The notes: generated by a model from the sequence alone, not told the origin. Counted from the first letter of the stretch, positions 1 to 9,842 are shown. The stretch: 64,000 bases of DNA from Durusdinium trenchii (GCA_963970005.1 CAXAMN010004158.1:1-64000); one strand, 5' to 3'. Translations and numbers: made by a program.

Positions 1-24
1 CCGCATTGCCTCATTCAACACCAA

Positions 25-3000
25 TCAGGCAAGGAAAGAAGGGCAAGTCTTAGATCCTAGTGCCAAAGAAAAGACTAAATCTGAGCCAAGGGCAATATGC
101 ATGATACACAGCTTTCTCTCCAGCAAAAAAGTCTGCCGCCCATAGGTTCTCAGTTCACACTGAATGGTTTTAAGGGCATTCCATGCCTTTGAAAAACCGC
201 AAAGCATGTGGCAGTCTGGGCCATGTACACGCGAAGACGCTGCGGAGCTTGGATCTGTGTTTTGACTGACATAGTCAATGCAGTGCAACCTGAACAAACG
301 CTGACTGACATTTTGATCCATATGTGTCAAATTATATTGCAACAAATTGCATTATATATATATATTGTTTTTGTATATTGTAGAAAACTATTGTAAACAA
401 ACCACACCTCACAAGTTACTGATGCCAAAGAAAGACATGATTGCTGGCAGTCCCAACGCCAACATGAAATGAAGGCATTTCTTCGTGGGGCACAAGGGTG
501 ACTGACGCCATCCTGACGCCCCAGCCATGACTGTGGGACAAGATGGATGGGGCCCGCAGTCTTTGGACTTGAGAACGCTGCCAGATCAACCTTATACACC
601 TGCATCAGCACTGGGTCATTAAGCATTGAACTACCTCGTGACATCACACGCTGTTGGCAATCAAGCAAACAGGACGATTTTCCCATTCAATCTGTGACGT
701 ACGCACTGCAACTGCAATCCTAATGTCCTAATGCAGTAACGTCATTGGTCAAAATCAACCACACGGTCTGGATGCACCATCACCCGCAGCATAGTAAATT
801 GAAAGGTCACACTACAAGAATTCATTATATATCTGACATTCCGAGATGAAGGATGCATCAAAGCCCTCTAAGCCATTCGCTTTCCTCACTCGCAGGTAGG
901 AATTTCAACCCACCCTGCCACCAAGCTGGCATATTGCCACCTTGGCCGAGGTAGGAATATAAACGTATATATTATATACATAGACATCAGATCACAAGTT
1001 AAGTTTCCACACACACTCCAACAATATGCATCGTTTTGGGCCCCAAGCGCAGTGTCCACCCCACCAAAGCGGCTCCAGGCCAAGGAAACTCCGCTAGAGC
1101 TGTTCACCTGCTCTTGCTGACATGGACAATCGAACAATAACCGTCATAACTCAATAATATGACTCCAGATCTAGAAGATATCAAGAATTAGAACCGAGTA
1201 TCCTGCCTTCAAAGCATCTCCATCTGGCCCTAGATACTGTTTCAAAGCCTGCACCCTTGCTTTGTCCGCGCCGTACACATAGAAGCTGCGGCTGCGGTTG
1301 AGCCTGCCAGATCACAAAGTGATATCGATGTGACTCCATGGATATATAAAAATATTTGATAGCACACATGTAAATATCGATAACCACATTTTCCCACAAC
1401 TGCTGAGGCCCAATCATGACTCCAATTGACGAAGGTGACTCTGCAGGTGCTTTCAAGTCTGTAGGCTTCAAAGTAAACGACCTTGCAAATGTCATTAGAA
1501 AGTCTATATACGCAGATGACTTGACTGGATTGTTGTTCACTGATTTTGTAAATAAACTCAATCAACACAAGTTGAGGCTGGCGCTTTTTGTTCCTCCAAT
1601 CTTTTGGTGGATGAAAGTTCAGCATATGGGGCATCTCGGCTTCCAATGCATTCAAGTCCCGGATGAGATTTGCATTCTCCTGGCCAAAACATATTTATAG
1701 TATACATATAGTGAGGGGTTATGATGGGTTACCCGTGCCCAAGAATAGAACAAATCAAGTTAACAGGTCTCCTCGGTCTCTGTGTCTTTCTTCTCCTCCT
1801 CATCCTGCCCCTCCTTGTTTCTTCCCTTACCCGTTGTCTTTGCCCGCTTTGGTTCCTTACCCTTGCTTGACGTGCCAGGTGGTTCTGACCGCTCCTCTCC
1901 CGCCTTCCCTTCTCCCTTTCCAAGTTCAGTTCCTTCCTCAGGCTCCTTCTCGATCTGCCTTTTCTTTGCTGCCCTATGCTTAGCTTGACGCTTTCCCTTG
2001 CCATTGTCTCCACCCTCCTCTCCTTCAAATTCTTCTCTAAGTCTCCTATCCGGGTCCTCAACCTCCTCTTCCTCTTGGTCCTTCTCCTCCTCTCTCACTG
2101 CTTTCCGAAGTACCTTCTGTGCCTGTACCAAGATTGCCACCAAACACGCACGTGTGTGTGTGTGTGTGTGTGCATGTGTGCTATTCTAGACCTGCATCAC
2201 CTACCTTTTCTGGATTTGCTGAGCCGCACCTTAAGCAAATCTGCTTTCGAGCTGCCTTCCAACTCTGCACATTTCTCCTCTACCTGTTCGAGAAGGCCTT
2301 GTGAAAGCTGAGGTGGAGTAGGAGCAAGGGGTTTCGTGTCCTTGACACACACATTCTATCACATTCCCATGTATAAGTGTTGGCATGCTAAAATGAATAT
2401 GAAAATTTGCAAACAATTTACCCAATTGTAAGATTTAACGCTATTAAAGTGGCAGTCCTGGAAGGTACCTTTCGAAGAAGTCTGTCCGCCCTCTTCCACC
2501 TCCGCATCACTCTCGAGGTCCAGGTACGCTTGCTCAGGCGCATCTGGCTGAGCGGTGTCTTCTGCAGATGATGGGAATTCAACATGCTCATGATCAAGAA
2601 CGGTTTCAACATATTCTGAATCCTGTTCTGGTGATTCCTCTTCTGCTTCCTCACAGTCTTGTTCTGTTTCCTCAACCTCTTCAAATTCTTCACATTCTTT
2701 TGCGGTCAAGGCATCAGAAAATATGTCGGTGCCCGGAGGCAAGGGTAAGGTCTCTGCTTCATCGATCATGTTGGATGGACATTCCTGCACACGCAATTGA
2801 ATACTCTCACAGCTCATGTAATATACTTCTCGAGTGCAAAAGATATTTTCTCCTTCGTTGGAGCAGCAGAAGACGCAGCAGCAGGACCACGCGTTGCCTT
2901 CTTCTTACCCTCCTCGTTCAGCATCCCAGCAGCCTGACATGCGAGCTGGTACTAATACAATGCATACAAAATTCAATGCTCAAAACTCAAAACCATTGTG

Positions 3001-5010
3001 TTCTCACAGTTGCAATCACAACATAATTTTTACTTATATGTGCGCATATAAAAGATATGGCAACCGCAGAGAGTTCTTAGCCTTCAGCTTGTAGTGGCAA
3101 ATTTGCTTCAAGAATCCCATCTTGGTGTGTCCCTTCCTGTGCATCAGGAATTGGTCAGTTCAAATTAATAAAGCAGAATCTAGCCTATGTTGATATCATA
3201 ATGCACACATGTATATGCACGTCTCCTGCATGAGGGCGTCCGCTGGAATCTGTTGAGGATGTAGGACGCCAAGGCCTTGTTGAGCCCGGCTTCGATCCGT
3301 GCCCACGCCTGCCAAAAAAAAGACGCACACGCAGAGCAGGACGAAGTCAAGGTTGCTTCAAAAAAGTTTACAGAAAATGTTCTAAGGCCCTCTCTTTGTG
3401 CTGCCCCCCTGGATGTGAATTTGGGGTTCAGAGATTTCTGCATTGATAGGTGAAATAAGATCTCCTCGCATGACTGAACAGGACATCTCATCAAACAATT
3501 AGAAAGAGAGTGTCACATAATGTGAATTAATTCATTAAACATTTCATGACAAAACCGTTTGGTCCTCCATTTCAGTTTGCGTAGGCATATTATCTGCGAA
3601 TGTTGCCAAAAAGGCCGCCGCAAAATGATAGTTTGTATCATTTTCCACCTGCCAACACATGCAACTCGTCGTTTTGTGTGTTGTTGATGAACCGGTGCTC
3701 AAAAAATGCATCTATATATATACAAGTCAATCTGCAATCAAATGAAATGCACAGCATTGCCGTCCAAAATGTTCAAAGCACAATTGCCTGGTCCTCACCA
3801 ATCATTCCCTTGGTGATGTTAACGAAGCTGAAGACCTGACAGGGTGCAAGTTGAGGCGCTGCAAGAGGCAAATACAAACAATGATTAGCCATGTATCAGG
3901 CCTTGGATGTATTGGCTTGTTGATCGCGCAAGTCTTTCTTTCGCTTCTTGATGGCATCAGGGGTCGAATGATCTTCGTAGAAAGCCTGCATGCAGCTTCA
4001 AACAAAATATTGACCAAGATGTCATTCCAAGATTCCATTGCCTGCATCCAAAAACAGCGTACAATGAAGTTTAATATTACATAGGAATGCAAAATGGAAA
4101 TCATGACCGGCACCTTCAAGGTCTCCAGGCGAAGTTGATCCATCCTGCCTTGTCTCCCCTTTGGTGACATCTACCCATCAACGTCTGAAAGCCGAACAGC
4201 TAATATAAATAAGAAATATCATGTCACAGTTGCCTCCAAACAAGTTTTCAGCATGAACCATAAAAACATTGATTGAGCAGAGGAAGCGGACCTGCGGGAG
4301 TCCCTGGCCCACTCTCATCATGATCACCATATAGACCACATTGCTCCGTCAGCTCATGGCCTGATTCAGCAGATGCTAGTTTGTGCCGTCAGTTTTTCCT
4401 GGAATAAAAACAGTAAAGATATCCAGAAATGACTCAGAAGCGTACCCCAAGAGGACAGTGCTCGTTTCATCTTCCATCAAATATGCCCACCACTCCTGAG
4501 CTGGAGGTGTGAAGGTTAGGCCAGCATAACTTGTTAATTATGGTTCCACAACTTGTCAATTAGTTGAAATCCAAGGTTCACAGTGAAATCTCCAGGAAAT
4601 TGCCAACGTATAGCAGCCATGGCTCCAACACCGCCATCCCTAAAACATATATGCATATGCACATAAATAATATAGTATCAACATATATCAGCATGTATTG
4701 GCCATCAGACTCTTCAATTGTCAACTTGATACTCTCTATCAGTCCTCCAGAGGCCCGCTGGGAGCCCAACCACGCCACAAAACAGTCTTTTGATAAAGAC
4801 GGTTTTTTTTATGGTCGTTGACTCATAGGGTATATATTAATGGTTTAGTGTATATTACTATATATGGACTCTTGCTGTCATATGCTTTCATGGCCTTCAC
4901 AAGACACAACTGCTTGATCTCGTCCCTCTTCTCTGCGCCACCAGGAGTTTGCCTCAGCCTGGCCCACGCTCCTTGGCCCGACTGATCAGGCCCCACTGGC
5001 TCAAATCCAG
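25..5010 (-). CDS. Composite gene, copy 1 (partial; continues beyond base 1)
   Basis: This multi-exon gene on the minus strand is read from about 5010 down to the window edge. The exon order is: basic N-terminal exon (4872-5005), tiny helical exons (4.5-2.85 kb), an acidic exon (2469-2784), a coiled exon (2230-2297), a Lys/Glu-rich exon (1772-2122), further exons (1679-1207), and the start of a methyltransferase-like module at 52-148. Copy 3 (26-36.7 kb) has the same exon order, with several exons of identical length, so this is a genuine paralogue and not chance open frames. The function is unknown. I infer that it belongs to a multicopy, possibly mobile, dinoflagellate gene family. The stretch 300-1150 is not resolved; open frames there (for example around 430-660) could hold one or two more exons. 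Confidence 0.6.
52..148 (-). CDS. Exon: start of methyltransferase-like module, copy 1
   Basis: Minus-strand translation gives LWAADFFAGEKAVYHAYC. The DFFAGEK motif lines up with DLFAGEG in copy 2 (13.9 kb) and DLFCGKG in copy 3 (31.6 kb). All three resemble motif I (the SAM-binding loop) of cytosine-C5 DNA methyltransferases, although the glycine pattern is degenerate here. The module runs off the left edge, so its remaining motifs cannot be checked. The exon start is a guess based on an AG at 149-150, and its end is not defined. Confidence 0.5.
1207..1303 (-). CDS. Exon: FYVYGADKARVQAL motif, copy 1
   Basis: The translation contains NRSRSFYVYGADKARVQALK and QYLGPDGDALK. Copy 3 at 32711-32813 has the matching pattern RYGCFYVSSITDEDRKAEIL. 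The exon follows a CAG acceptor with G as the first exon base. It ends in AAG before a GC donor (GCAGGA). The fold is unknown; an alternating beta-strand and helix pattern is visible. The role in the composite protein is not known. Confidence 0.55.
1571..1679 (-). CDS. Exon: ENANLIRDLNALEAEM, copy 1
   Basis: This exon follows directly after a CCAG acceptor and encodes a helical ENANLIRDLNALEAEMPHML stretch ending in a basic DWRNKKRQ segment. Copy 3 has the parallel exon near 33.0-33.1 kb (DNLIELQQHKRDMMHFL, then DFENRKW). In both copies it sits immediately downstream of the Lys-rich exon. The 3' end is approximate. Confidence 0.5.
1772..2122 (-). CDS. Exon: Lys/Glu-rich charged linker, copy 1
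   Basis: The open frame of 117 codons starts AQKVLRKAVREEEKDQEEEE and continues with EDPDRRLREEFEG, then a long K/E/R-rich low-complexity tract. Copy 3 (33179-33616) starts EQKVLRAALRAAK and has EDPDRKFKHEHSD at the same place, which proves homology despite the low complexity. The acceptor is ACAG followed by G. The most likely donor is GAG before GAGACC, a GA-type 5' splice site. Such tracts are usually disordered and nuclear; that is an inference here. Confidence 0.65.
2230..2297 (-). CDS. Exon: short coiled segment, copy 1
   Basis: This 68-bp exon encodes GLLEQVEEKCAELEGSSKAD and ends in LLK, with phase 1 in and phase 0 out. The paralogous exon in copy 3 (33708-33787) ends IDLLK at the same phase. 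The donor is GT here (AAG then GTGCGG) and GC in copy 3 (AAG then GCATGT). The acceptor is AAG followed by G. Confidence 0.6.
2469..2784 (-). CDS. Exon: acidic linker, copy 1
   Basis: This 316-bp exon starts ECPSNMIDEAE and is dominated by Glu and Asp (for example ECEEFEEVEETEQDCEEAEE). It ends after SSK with donor G then GTACCT. Copy 3 has an acidic, proline-rich exon at 33900-34314 that ends with the same sequence around its donor (AAAG then GTACC) and the same phase. The region is probably an intrinsically disordered spacer between the helical module and the basic linker. Confidence 0.65.
2853..2933 (-). CDS. Exon: EEGKKKATRGP motif, copy 1
   Basis: This 81-bp, phase-0 exon encodes AAGMLNEEGKKKATRGPAAA. 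Copy 3 (34425-34499) has EQGLLTEAGKKIATRGPSVP. The conserved core is LxEGKK-ATRGP. The acceptor is CAG followed by G. The donor is GA (AAG then GAGAAA) here and GC in copy 3. Confidence 0.65.
3082..3136 (-). CDS. Exon: 55-bp RKGHTKMGFL exon, copy 1
   Basis: Exactly 55 bp long, encoding KGHTKMGFLKQICHYKLK. Copy 3 carries a 55-bp exon at 34626-34680 (KSHTRMETLKALVKIKLE) in the same phase. The donor here is GC (AAG then GCTAAG), while copy 3 uses GA (GAG then GAGTGA). The exact length match in a divergent sequence is strong evidence for a true exon. Confidence 0.7.
3226..3308 (-). CDS. Exon: 83-bp AWARIEAGLNKALASY exon, copy 1
   Basis: This 83-bp exon encodes AWARIEAGLNKALASYILNR and FQRTPSC. 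The copy 3 exon 34852-34934 is also 83 bp and encodes AWALIEGGLHRALASYVMNR and FNRTQSS. It is an amphipathic helix pair with conserved A-W, I-E, G-L and ALASY. The donor is GA here (CAG then GAGACG), whereas copy 3 uses GT (AAG then GTGTGC) at the identical position. Confidence 0.75.
3390..3455 (-). CDS. Exon: EILFHLSMQKSLNPKF, copy 1
   Basis: The translation is EILFHLSMQKSLNPKFTS, following CGAG with G as the first exon base. It occupies the same position as copy 3's 35029-35094 exon (AVLAELSEDLRWNSFDSKQK). The ends are approximate; the likely donor is of the GC type. Confidence 0.5.
3556..3648 (-). CDS. Exon: VENDTNYHFAAAFLATF, copy 1
   Basis: This 93-bp, phase-0 exon encodes VENDTNYHFAAAFLATFADN and MPTQTEMEDQT. 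Copy 3's 35215-35298 exon encodes AEKRVNYEFTSAYLAQFCGD and LPTQKESQ. The shared pattern is NYxFxxAxLAxF-D-PTQ. The acceptor is GCAG followed by G. The donor is GT here (ACG then GTTTTG) and GC in copy 3 (CAG then GCGTGC). Confidence 0.7.
3799..3835 (-). CDS. 37-bp micro-exon VFSFVNITKGM, copy 1
   Basis: A 37-bp exon between a TCAG acceptor and a GTGAGG donor. Copy 3 has VFSIVDINTKM in a 33-bp exon (35417-35449). The shared VFS-V-(I/N) core would be missed by ordinary gene finders. Confidence 0.6.
3902..3985 (-). CDS. Exon: AFYEDHSTPDAIKKRKKD, copy 1
   Basis: This 84-bp, phase-0 exon encodes AFYEDHSTPDAIKKRKKDLR. Copy 3 (35575-35653) encodes AFYTDYVNESYIKKRKIEIR. The shared features are AFY-D and IKKRK, a basic patch that could be a nuclear localisation signal. 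The acceptor is GCAG followed by G. The donor is GC (AAG then GCCTGA). Confidence 0.7.
4114..4163 (-). CDS. Exon: RMDQLRLETLK, copy 1
   Basis: A short helical exon ending AAG before a GTGCCG donor. Its counterpart in copy 3 (about 35725-35805) ends HMSSDRMDLLK before a GC donor. Its start is not certain. Confidence 0.45.
4296..4386 (-). CDS. Candidate exon: SAESGHELTEQCGLYGDHDE, copy 1
   Basis: An open frame with LASAESGHELTEQCGLYGDH and ESGPGTPAG between the neighbouring supported exons. Its composition is protein-like and it precedes a GT. No clear counterpart was aligned in copy 3, so the support is moderate. Confidence 0.4.
4410..4530 (-). CDS. Candidate exon: PPAQEWWAYLMEDETST, copy 1
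   Basis: An open frame with PPAQEWWAYLMEDETSTVLL and GYASESFLD. It sits between the N-terminal exon and the 4.3-kb exon on the same strand. Both ends are approximate. Confidence 0.4.
4872..5005 (-). CDS. First recognised exon, copy 1
   Basis: The translation includes TPGGAEKRDEIKQLCLVKAM. Copy 3 at 36540-36650 has GAPQRVKEAPNLVKARNM, with the same G-A-x-x-R-x-x-E and LVKA(M/R) pattern. It is the most upstream exon that can be paired between copies. The start codon was not identified; trans-splicing could supply the 5' end. A TACCAGGAC inverted-repeat element begins 32 bp upstream (5037). Confidence 0.5.
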
Positions 5011-5036
5011 CGGGCCCAGGTGTAAGACGTCAACCT

Positions 5037-5122
5037 GTACCAGGACCCACAAGGGGTGGTTAATGGGCACCCCTCAACATCTGAGGGGCTATCTATAGAA
5101 GCCCCTTAGGGTGTCCTGGTAC
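5037..5122. repeat. 86-bp inverted-repeat element, TACCAGGAC family
   Basis: The ends GTACCAGGAC (5037-5046) and GTCCTGGTAC (5113-5122) are perfect 10-bp inverted repeats. The interior matches the element at 55658-55740 almost throughout, including ACAAGGGGTGGTT and CTATCTATAGAAG versus TTATCAATAGAAG. Related ends occur at 52870-52942 and 54897-54987. It is probably a MITE-like or introner-like element. Confidence 0.75.
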
Positions 5123-5354
5123 GCTCGTAAACAAAACGAACGACGTCACCCTGCCCCTGAAAGGAACGAACACGCGCCACGAGAAGGATCCACCGAACAT
5201 GGAAGAATCCTGAACAGAGTGAGTCGGTCAACAGAACCCCCACCAGTAGAAAAATCCATCACGTCAAAATCCACCAGAAGAACAAAAGAGCCTCAAACAC
5301 ACCATGACATGCAACAAACGTAACAAACAAGCCCTGCCGCGAAAGCACGAGAGG

Positions 5355-5405
5355 TGGCACAGAGCGCCATTGACCATTCGCACGGGGCGCCGCTGGTTCG
5401 ATTCC
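5355..5405 (+). promoter_or_regulatory. Pol III-like A box / B box pair
   Basis: TGGCACAGAGCG (5355-5366) resembles an A box and GGTTCGATTCC (5395-5405) matches the tRNA-type B box consensus, spaced as in tRNA genes and tRNA-derived SINEs. No cloverleaf can be folded because the T stem does not pair. At best it is a degenerate tRNA-derived element. Confidence 0.25.
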
Positions 5406-5816
5406 CCCGGGAGATGTGGGAGACCTGAATTCGGGTTCGGGTAAAGAAAAACGGGTCCATGTTCCGGTTTCTGCGTCTACCAGGAAACCATTCAGAGCAG
5501 TCTCCCAAGTTGGAGCTCCCAAGTGAGTTGCAGCCCCCGTTCTTGTATCAAAAAGACCTGATATAGAAAGGTTTCTGGAACACAGATCCCTGTGGCGTCT
5601 TTTTAAAGCACGTGTTCTGTTGTCCTTCATATTTCCCATCCGTCATCCTTGCACGTACAAAGAACCTTGAAAGGATGCTTCTTTTTGCACCATTCTTCCA
5701 CGCCGGACTGACTCTTTCACTGCCTGGCACTCAAAACTGCGCACGAAAAACTGCACGCGTGGTCTGCGGTCGTGCTTGGGTGCATGGGTGCATGCCCTAA
5801 AACTTCCACATACTCT

Positions 5817-5900
5817 CTGAGGTTCAGTACGACTGGACCCGACCCTGGCACCCTCACACTGTCTTCTCCGTCCTCACCGTACGGCTTCGGTACCCTCCAA
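5817..5900. repeat. Dispersed repeat, copy a (CTGAGGTTC-GTACGACTGGA)
   Basis: CTGAGGTTCAGTACGACTGG, then CCTCACACTGT and CCTCACCGTAC, appear in the same order and spacing as at 7833-7915. The two 80-odd-bp copies lie 2 kb apart in the same orientation. Confidence 0.6.
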
Positions 5901-7399
5901 CGGATTCCGCACATCGTCGGCTCGCACCGAGACCGTGCCACACGTCCGAGGCTCAAGGCTTTCCTGGACTCTGAACGGACCAAATCCAGCCACCCGGCCG
6001 AAACGTCGCGGACACCGGAAGCATGGACTGTCACAAAGTGCAGAACAGTACCGTTTCACAGTATAGACTTTGTAGATAAAAGTGAAAGACGGTACTATGC
6101 ACTTTCACAAAGACGTATGTTTTTTGGTTCACAACAGTTTTGTTGGAAGAGTGGGCAAATTTTACAGTTACTCTCCAAGTCATTGACATGAAACTGGAAA
6201 ACCATTTAAATGTGTTGGTCTTCCCGGTGCCTAATTTTCCCCTTCCATGATGATTTCAGGGAATGTAAACGTGGGATGAGGAAAAAAGACATGGACCCCT
6301 GAAAATGGTGTGACGGCTTGTGCTTTCCCCTTCTTTCAGGAATCTCAGCAACTCTTAACACCAGGCAGCCAGTTTGCACTGGACGCTGGATGCTTTGCTT
6401 TCTGGCCATGACCCGAGGTGAAAAAGCAGCACAATTTTTTCGGATGCAGGTCTGCTGGGAGCAAAAGCCGGAGTTCTTTTTTTTTAATGGAGGAAGGGTA
6501 AGGCATACATATGCAACAATGATATGCCAACGTGCGCAATGAAAAGACCTAGTAGCTTTTTGTGACTAGTAGCGATGCCCTTGTTGCTAGTCGCTTCTTG
6601 TTCCTAGCAGTAATGCCAGGAGCTACTAGTAGCTGTTTGCTCCGTTCGTAGTGATACCCTTTGTTACTTTAATTCCATAGAACTCCCAGCAACACTGAGG
6701 GGCTCAGAACGGGGAGCTCCGTCTTTTCCTGAGAGATCCGTCTCTTCAAAACGAATCGCCAAGACACCGGCAGCCACGGATGCGCAACGAGGATGACAGA
6801 TGAGCAAACTTATATTCTAACGATATATGAGTTTGTATGATGTGAATATAACATTTTGTTTAAAGAGTTATATGGAGAAGGAGGAAGCATCAGCCACATA
6901 GACCATGAGGAAGGGCTTCAAGTAAAGACGAGTTAGAGGAACATGTACATATATATATATACTATATATATATATCCGAACTGTAAGGATGTGGAAGCAA
7001 CGGATTCGCTGAAAGGAGGACTGGAGTTGAAGATCTTCTGTGTGGGACACTGGGCGCAGTCACTCCATTCACCGCAAGCGATTGGGCAGGCAATGGCCTT
7101 TGACGGAGACATGGTCTTGTGGAAAACGCCAGGCGATGGACGCCATGTCCGGATCAAACCACGACGGTTTTGTCGAATTGATAAGTCACAAGATATCATA
7201 TTATATACTGTACTTACAGTACCCAAACTTGTATCAATCAATGTACACTCCCGCAAAAACCAACATAGACCCTGACGTCCTGGCCCCCTGAAAGAGTGTT
7301 TTCCTCTACCAACCAGTGGTTTTCAGGGTCCATGTTAGTCTTCCAGGGTGTATCAACAATCCTTCAACCTTCCGACTGCTGGGCGGGACCTCGCCATCC

Positions 7400-7600
7400 A
7401 TCCCACCCCATCCCGATCCCCTCTGCGGCCTCGAGGCCTCTATGCGACACCAACGGCCCCGGACCCCCTGCCCGTGCGCTCCGCCTTGGCCGCGCTGCTG
7501 CGGAGCAGCAACGTGCCACGCCATGCCACGCCCGTGCCGCGGCACGGATGGAGGGACCGGTTCTTGAGAGTTGGCGGCTGATTTCGGCACGCAGGTGACA
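7400..7600. other. GC-rich island, coding status unclear
   Basis: A markedly GC-rich stretch in AT-richer surroundings, open in several frames on both strands (for example RSALAALLRSSNVPRHATPV on plus). Similar islands in the right half are exons, so this may be one too. Strand and frame cannot be decided by eye. Confidence 0.25.
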
Positions 7601-7832
7601 GGCGCCGTTGCTGTTGAGCTCTGAGACCGGAATGTGCTGAAATCCAGGTCGACTCATCTGCAATGAAGGTGAAGTTGAAGCTCGGAAGCTCAAGATGAAA
7701 GCTGAGGCAGGGCCCCGAGTTTTCAGAACTTCAGAACTAGGTAGAGGTCCCTTAAGGTTCTGGTCTATCCTAGGTGATTGCCAACTTGCGCCACATCCTC
7801 TCTGAGAGATCCAAGGGATCCACATCCTTTGA

Positions 7833-7915
7833 CTGAGGTTCGGTACGACTGGACCCTCCAAACCCTCCAAAGCCTCACACTGTACACCTCACCGTACCTG
7901 AGGTTCGCTACGAAA
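7833..7915. repeat. Dispersed repeat, copy b
   Basis: The same repeat as at 5817-5900: CTGAGGTTCGGTACGACTGG, then CCTCACACTGT and CCTCACCGTAC. It ends with a second, direct CTGAGGTTCG, giving it short direct terminal repeats. Confidence 0.6.
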
Positions 7916-9525
7916 ACGGGTCCCTATAGGGAGAGTGGAAAACGTTGCTTTTGGGCGTTCTGTTGTACATTGGACCGTGAAGTTCCAACAGATCCCTCGC
8001 AAGGCACGCGGCGGACCGCCGGAGAAGATGAAAGGAAGATCGTTTAGACCCAGCATTGCTCCAGGTGCCTGTTTGCTGAGGTGGGTTGAGGAAGAAGAAT
8101 CGACCCAAGCACAGCTGTAAGGGCTTCGGGTTTAGAGTTCACTTTGTTTGAGTTCTGAACACTGGAAGAAAGAACATCTTAAAGCACAGCTCCATACCCT
8201 TAGCTTTTGGTCAGCCGCTATGGTTACATCATGTTGGGTAAGCAGGGGGTTTGCCCGTGAAGCAACATGCCAAGGCGAAGTCAAAAAGAAAACACACGCG
8301 TTACGCGTTTGACCGTGAACCATGCGTGTCGGGCTAGCCAACTCAGCTTCAAGACGATCAGCCGAGTCGAGCTTTAAGAAATTCTTTGCTACGTAGTCTC
8401 TCACAACGCGAGGAAGCAACGGCGGCACTCCTGCACTCTGGTTGAACCCCGTCCGTCCCCATGCCATGACCGGTGTACCTTTGACCTGGCGGACAGGTGT
8501 CTTGCATAGCTTCTTATAGATGGTTTGGTTTCATTGCTTCAAGCATGGAGTGCAAGCGATCGTTGGCTGAACCCCAAGGCTGACAGGCCATCCATCCACG
8601 TGCGCACTCGGGTCATCAGGACCATCAGGACCCGCTTGTGCCCCCTCCGTTGACGGTGTCCGAAACGACCACCAACAACTCAAACAAACGTGAAGACGCA
8701 GGCTGGGTCCGAAGCCACGCCTTCCGCATGAGTTCAACCAACAACTTAAACAAAAACCATCAGCATCAGATGCGACTTTCGAGGAATTTGCAGGGTAACA
8801 ACCAGCCAAACACGTCACACGTGCCATCGACCGACGTGGACACGTCCCCAAGATCGGTCGCATGCCGGTCGCCGTCGGTCGCCTGGGTCAACCGAAGCAG
8901 GTGCCGAAGCAGGTGCCATTCCATCGCTGAACCAGGCGGGAAGCTGGAATTGTTTTGCTTGGGACCTGCGACTGAGAACGTTATTCGTTCCAGTTCCAAT
9001 TCGGGGTGCTTGGACTTCACTGTAATCATTCCCCATTGGATCTTGGGCGCCACTCGTTGGATATTGGACGCCACTTTCGCCATTGTGATGAACGTCAGAC
9101 CTTCACAAGTGTCGAAATCCTGAAGATCTTGCAAGTGATACGATCTCCTCACCTGCTTGACAGTGCATGATCCAAATCCAGCACCTCAGAGTCCTCCCAT
9201 TCACCCATTTTGCTTCAACAGGAAAAGAATGCAATGCATGTTGTCATGCTTTTCTCGAACATGAGCTCCCACACAGGGGACTGACCTGTGGCAGCATTTG
9301 TGTGTTCTATGACAAAAGATGAGGTTTAATGCTTATCCTACCAGCACCCTCCAACGCTACATAAATATTTGCCTCCCCATGCATTTGATACACAAATCCC
9401 TCTTTCGTAGCACATTGTCCAAATCGTAGCTTAAAAAACTGCCTCGAGCAGTTTGTGCTGTTTCGAGCACTTTTGCCTACAAGTGGTGGCCAGGTGTGTT
9501 TTCCAAGAAACCCCTCAAGCCTTTA

Positions 9526-9539
9526 AGCCATTTTGGCTC
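9526..9539 (+). other. Spliced-leader-like core upstream of copy 2
   Basis: AGCCATTTTGGCTC is identical to 14 consecutive bases of the dinoflagellate spliced leader as I remember it (CCGTAGCCATTTTGGCTCAAG). It lies on the sense strand about 300 bp upstream of the first copy 2 exon. The flanking leader bases do not match. The core is itself partly palindromic (AGCCA/TGGCT). Relict leaders next to coding sequence are known in dinoflagellates as traces of mRNA reintegration. Confidence 0.4.
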
Positions 9540-9842
9540 TTAGTCTCCTTTTACCTGATGAACTGGAGCCAGTGCGCCTTATGAGGATCTTCTGTGTGTG
9601 TGTCAGTATATGCATACACATGTGAATGTCGACATATGCATGTGGTGAAATAGTCCGGCACAAAGAACCCATACCTGGGCAGCGGAGGTACATGTTGATG
9701 GGCCTATAGATTGGCGAAGAGCATCGCCAGGTACGCCCCTACTCGGCTCAGGAGTGGATTCCTACTCGGCTGCTGATTACCTTCTATTTTTCCAAAGGCA
9801 TTTGGCCCTGGTACTGTGATAGGTTTTAGAGGAGAAGGTGCC

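Larger units (their letters stand above)
5123..9525. other. Head-to-head spacer between copies 1 and 2
   Basis: About 4.4 kb separates the divergent 5' ends of copy 1 and copy 2. It contains a Pol III-like A/B box pair (5355-5405), two copies of an 84-bp repeat (5817 and 7833), TAGTAGC palindromes (6550-6650), a TA tract (6947-6975) and one GC-rich island (7400-7600). No gene is convincing here. Either strand of the GC-rich island could encode a short exon. If these genes have promoters at all, this spacer would hold them; no TATA-type element was identified. Confidence 0.4.

Noticed and set aside
5350-5430. Possible tRNA gene around GGTTCGATTCC
   Set aside because: A and B box-like words are present, but the T stem and acceptor stem do not pair, so it is listed only as a weak Pol III-like promoter.
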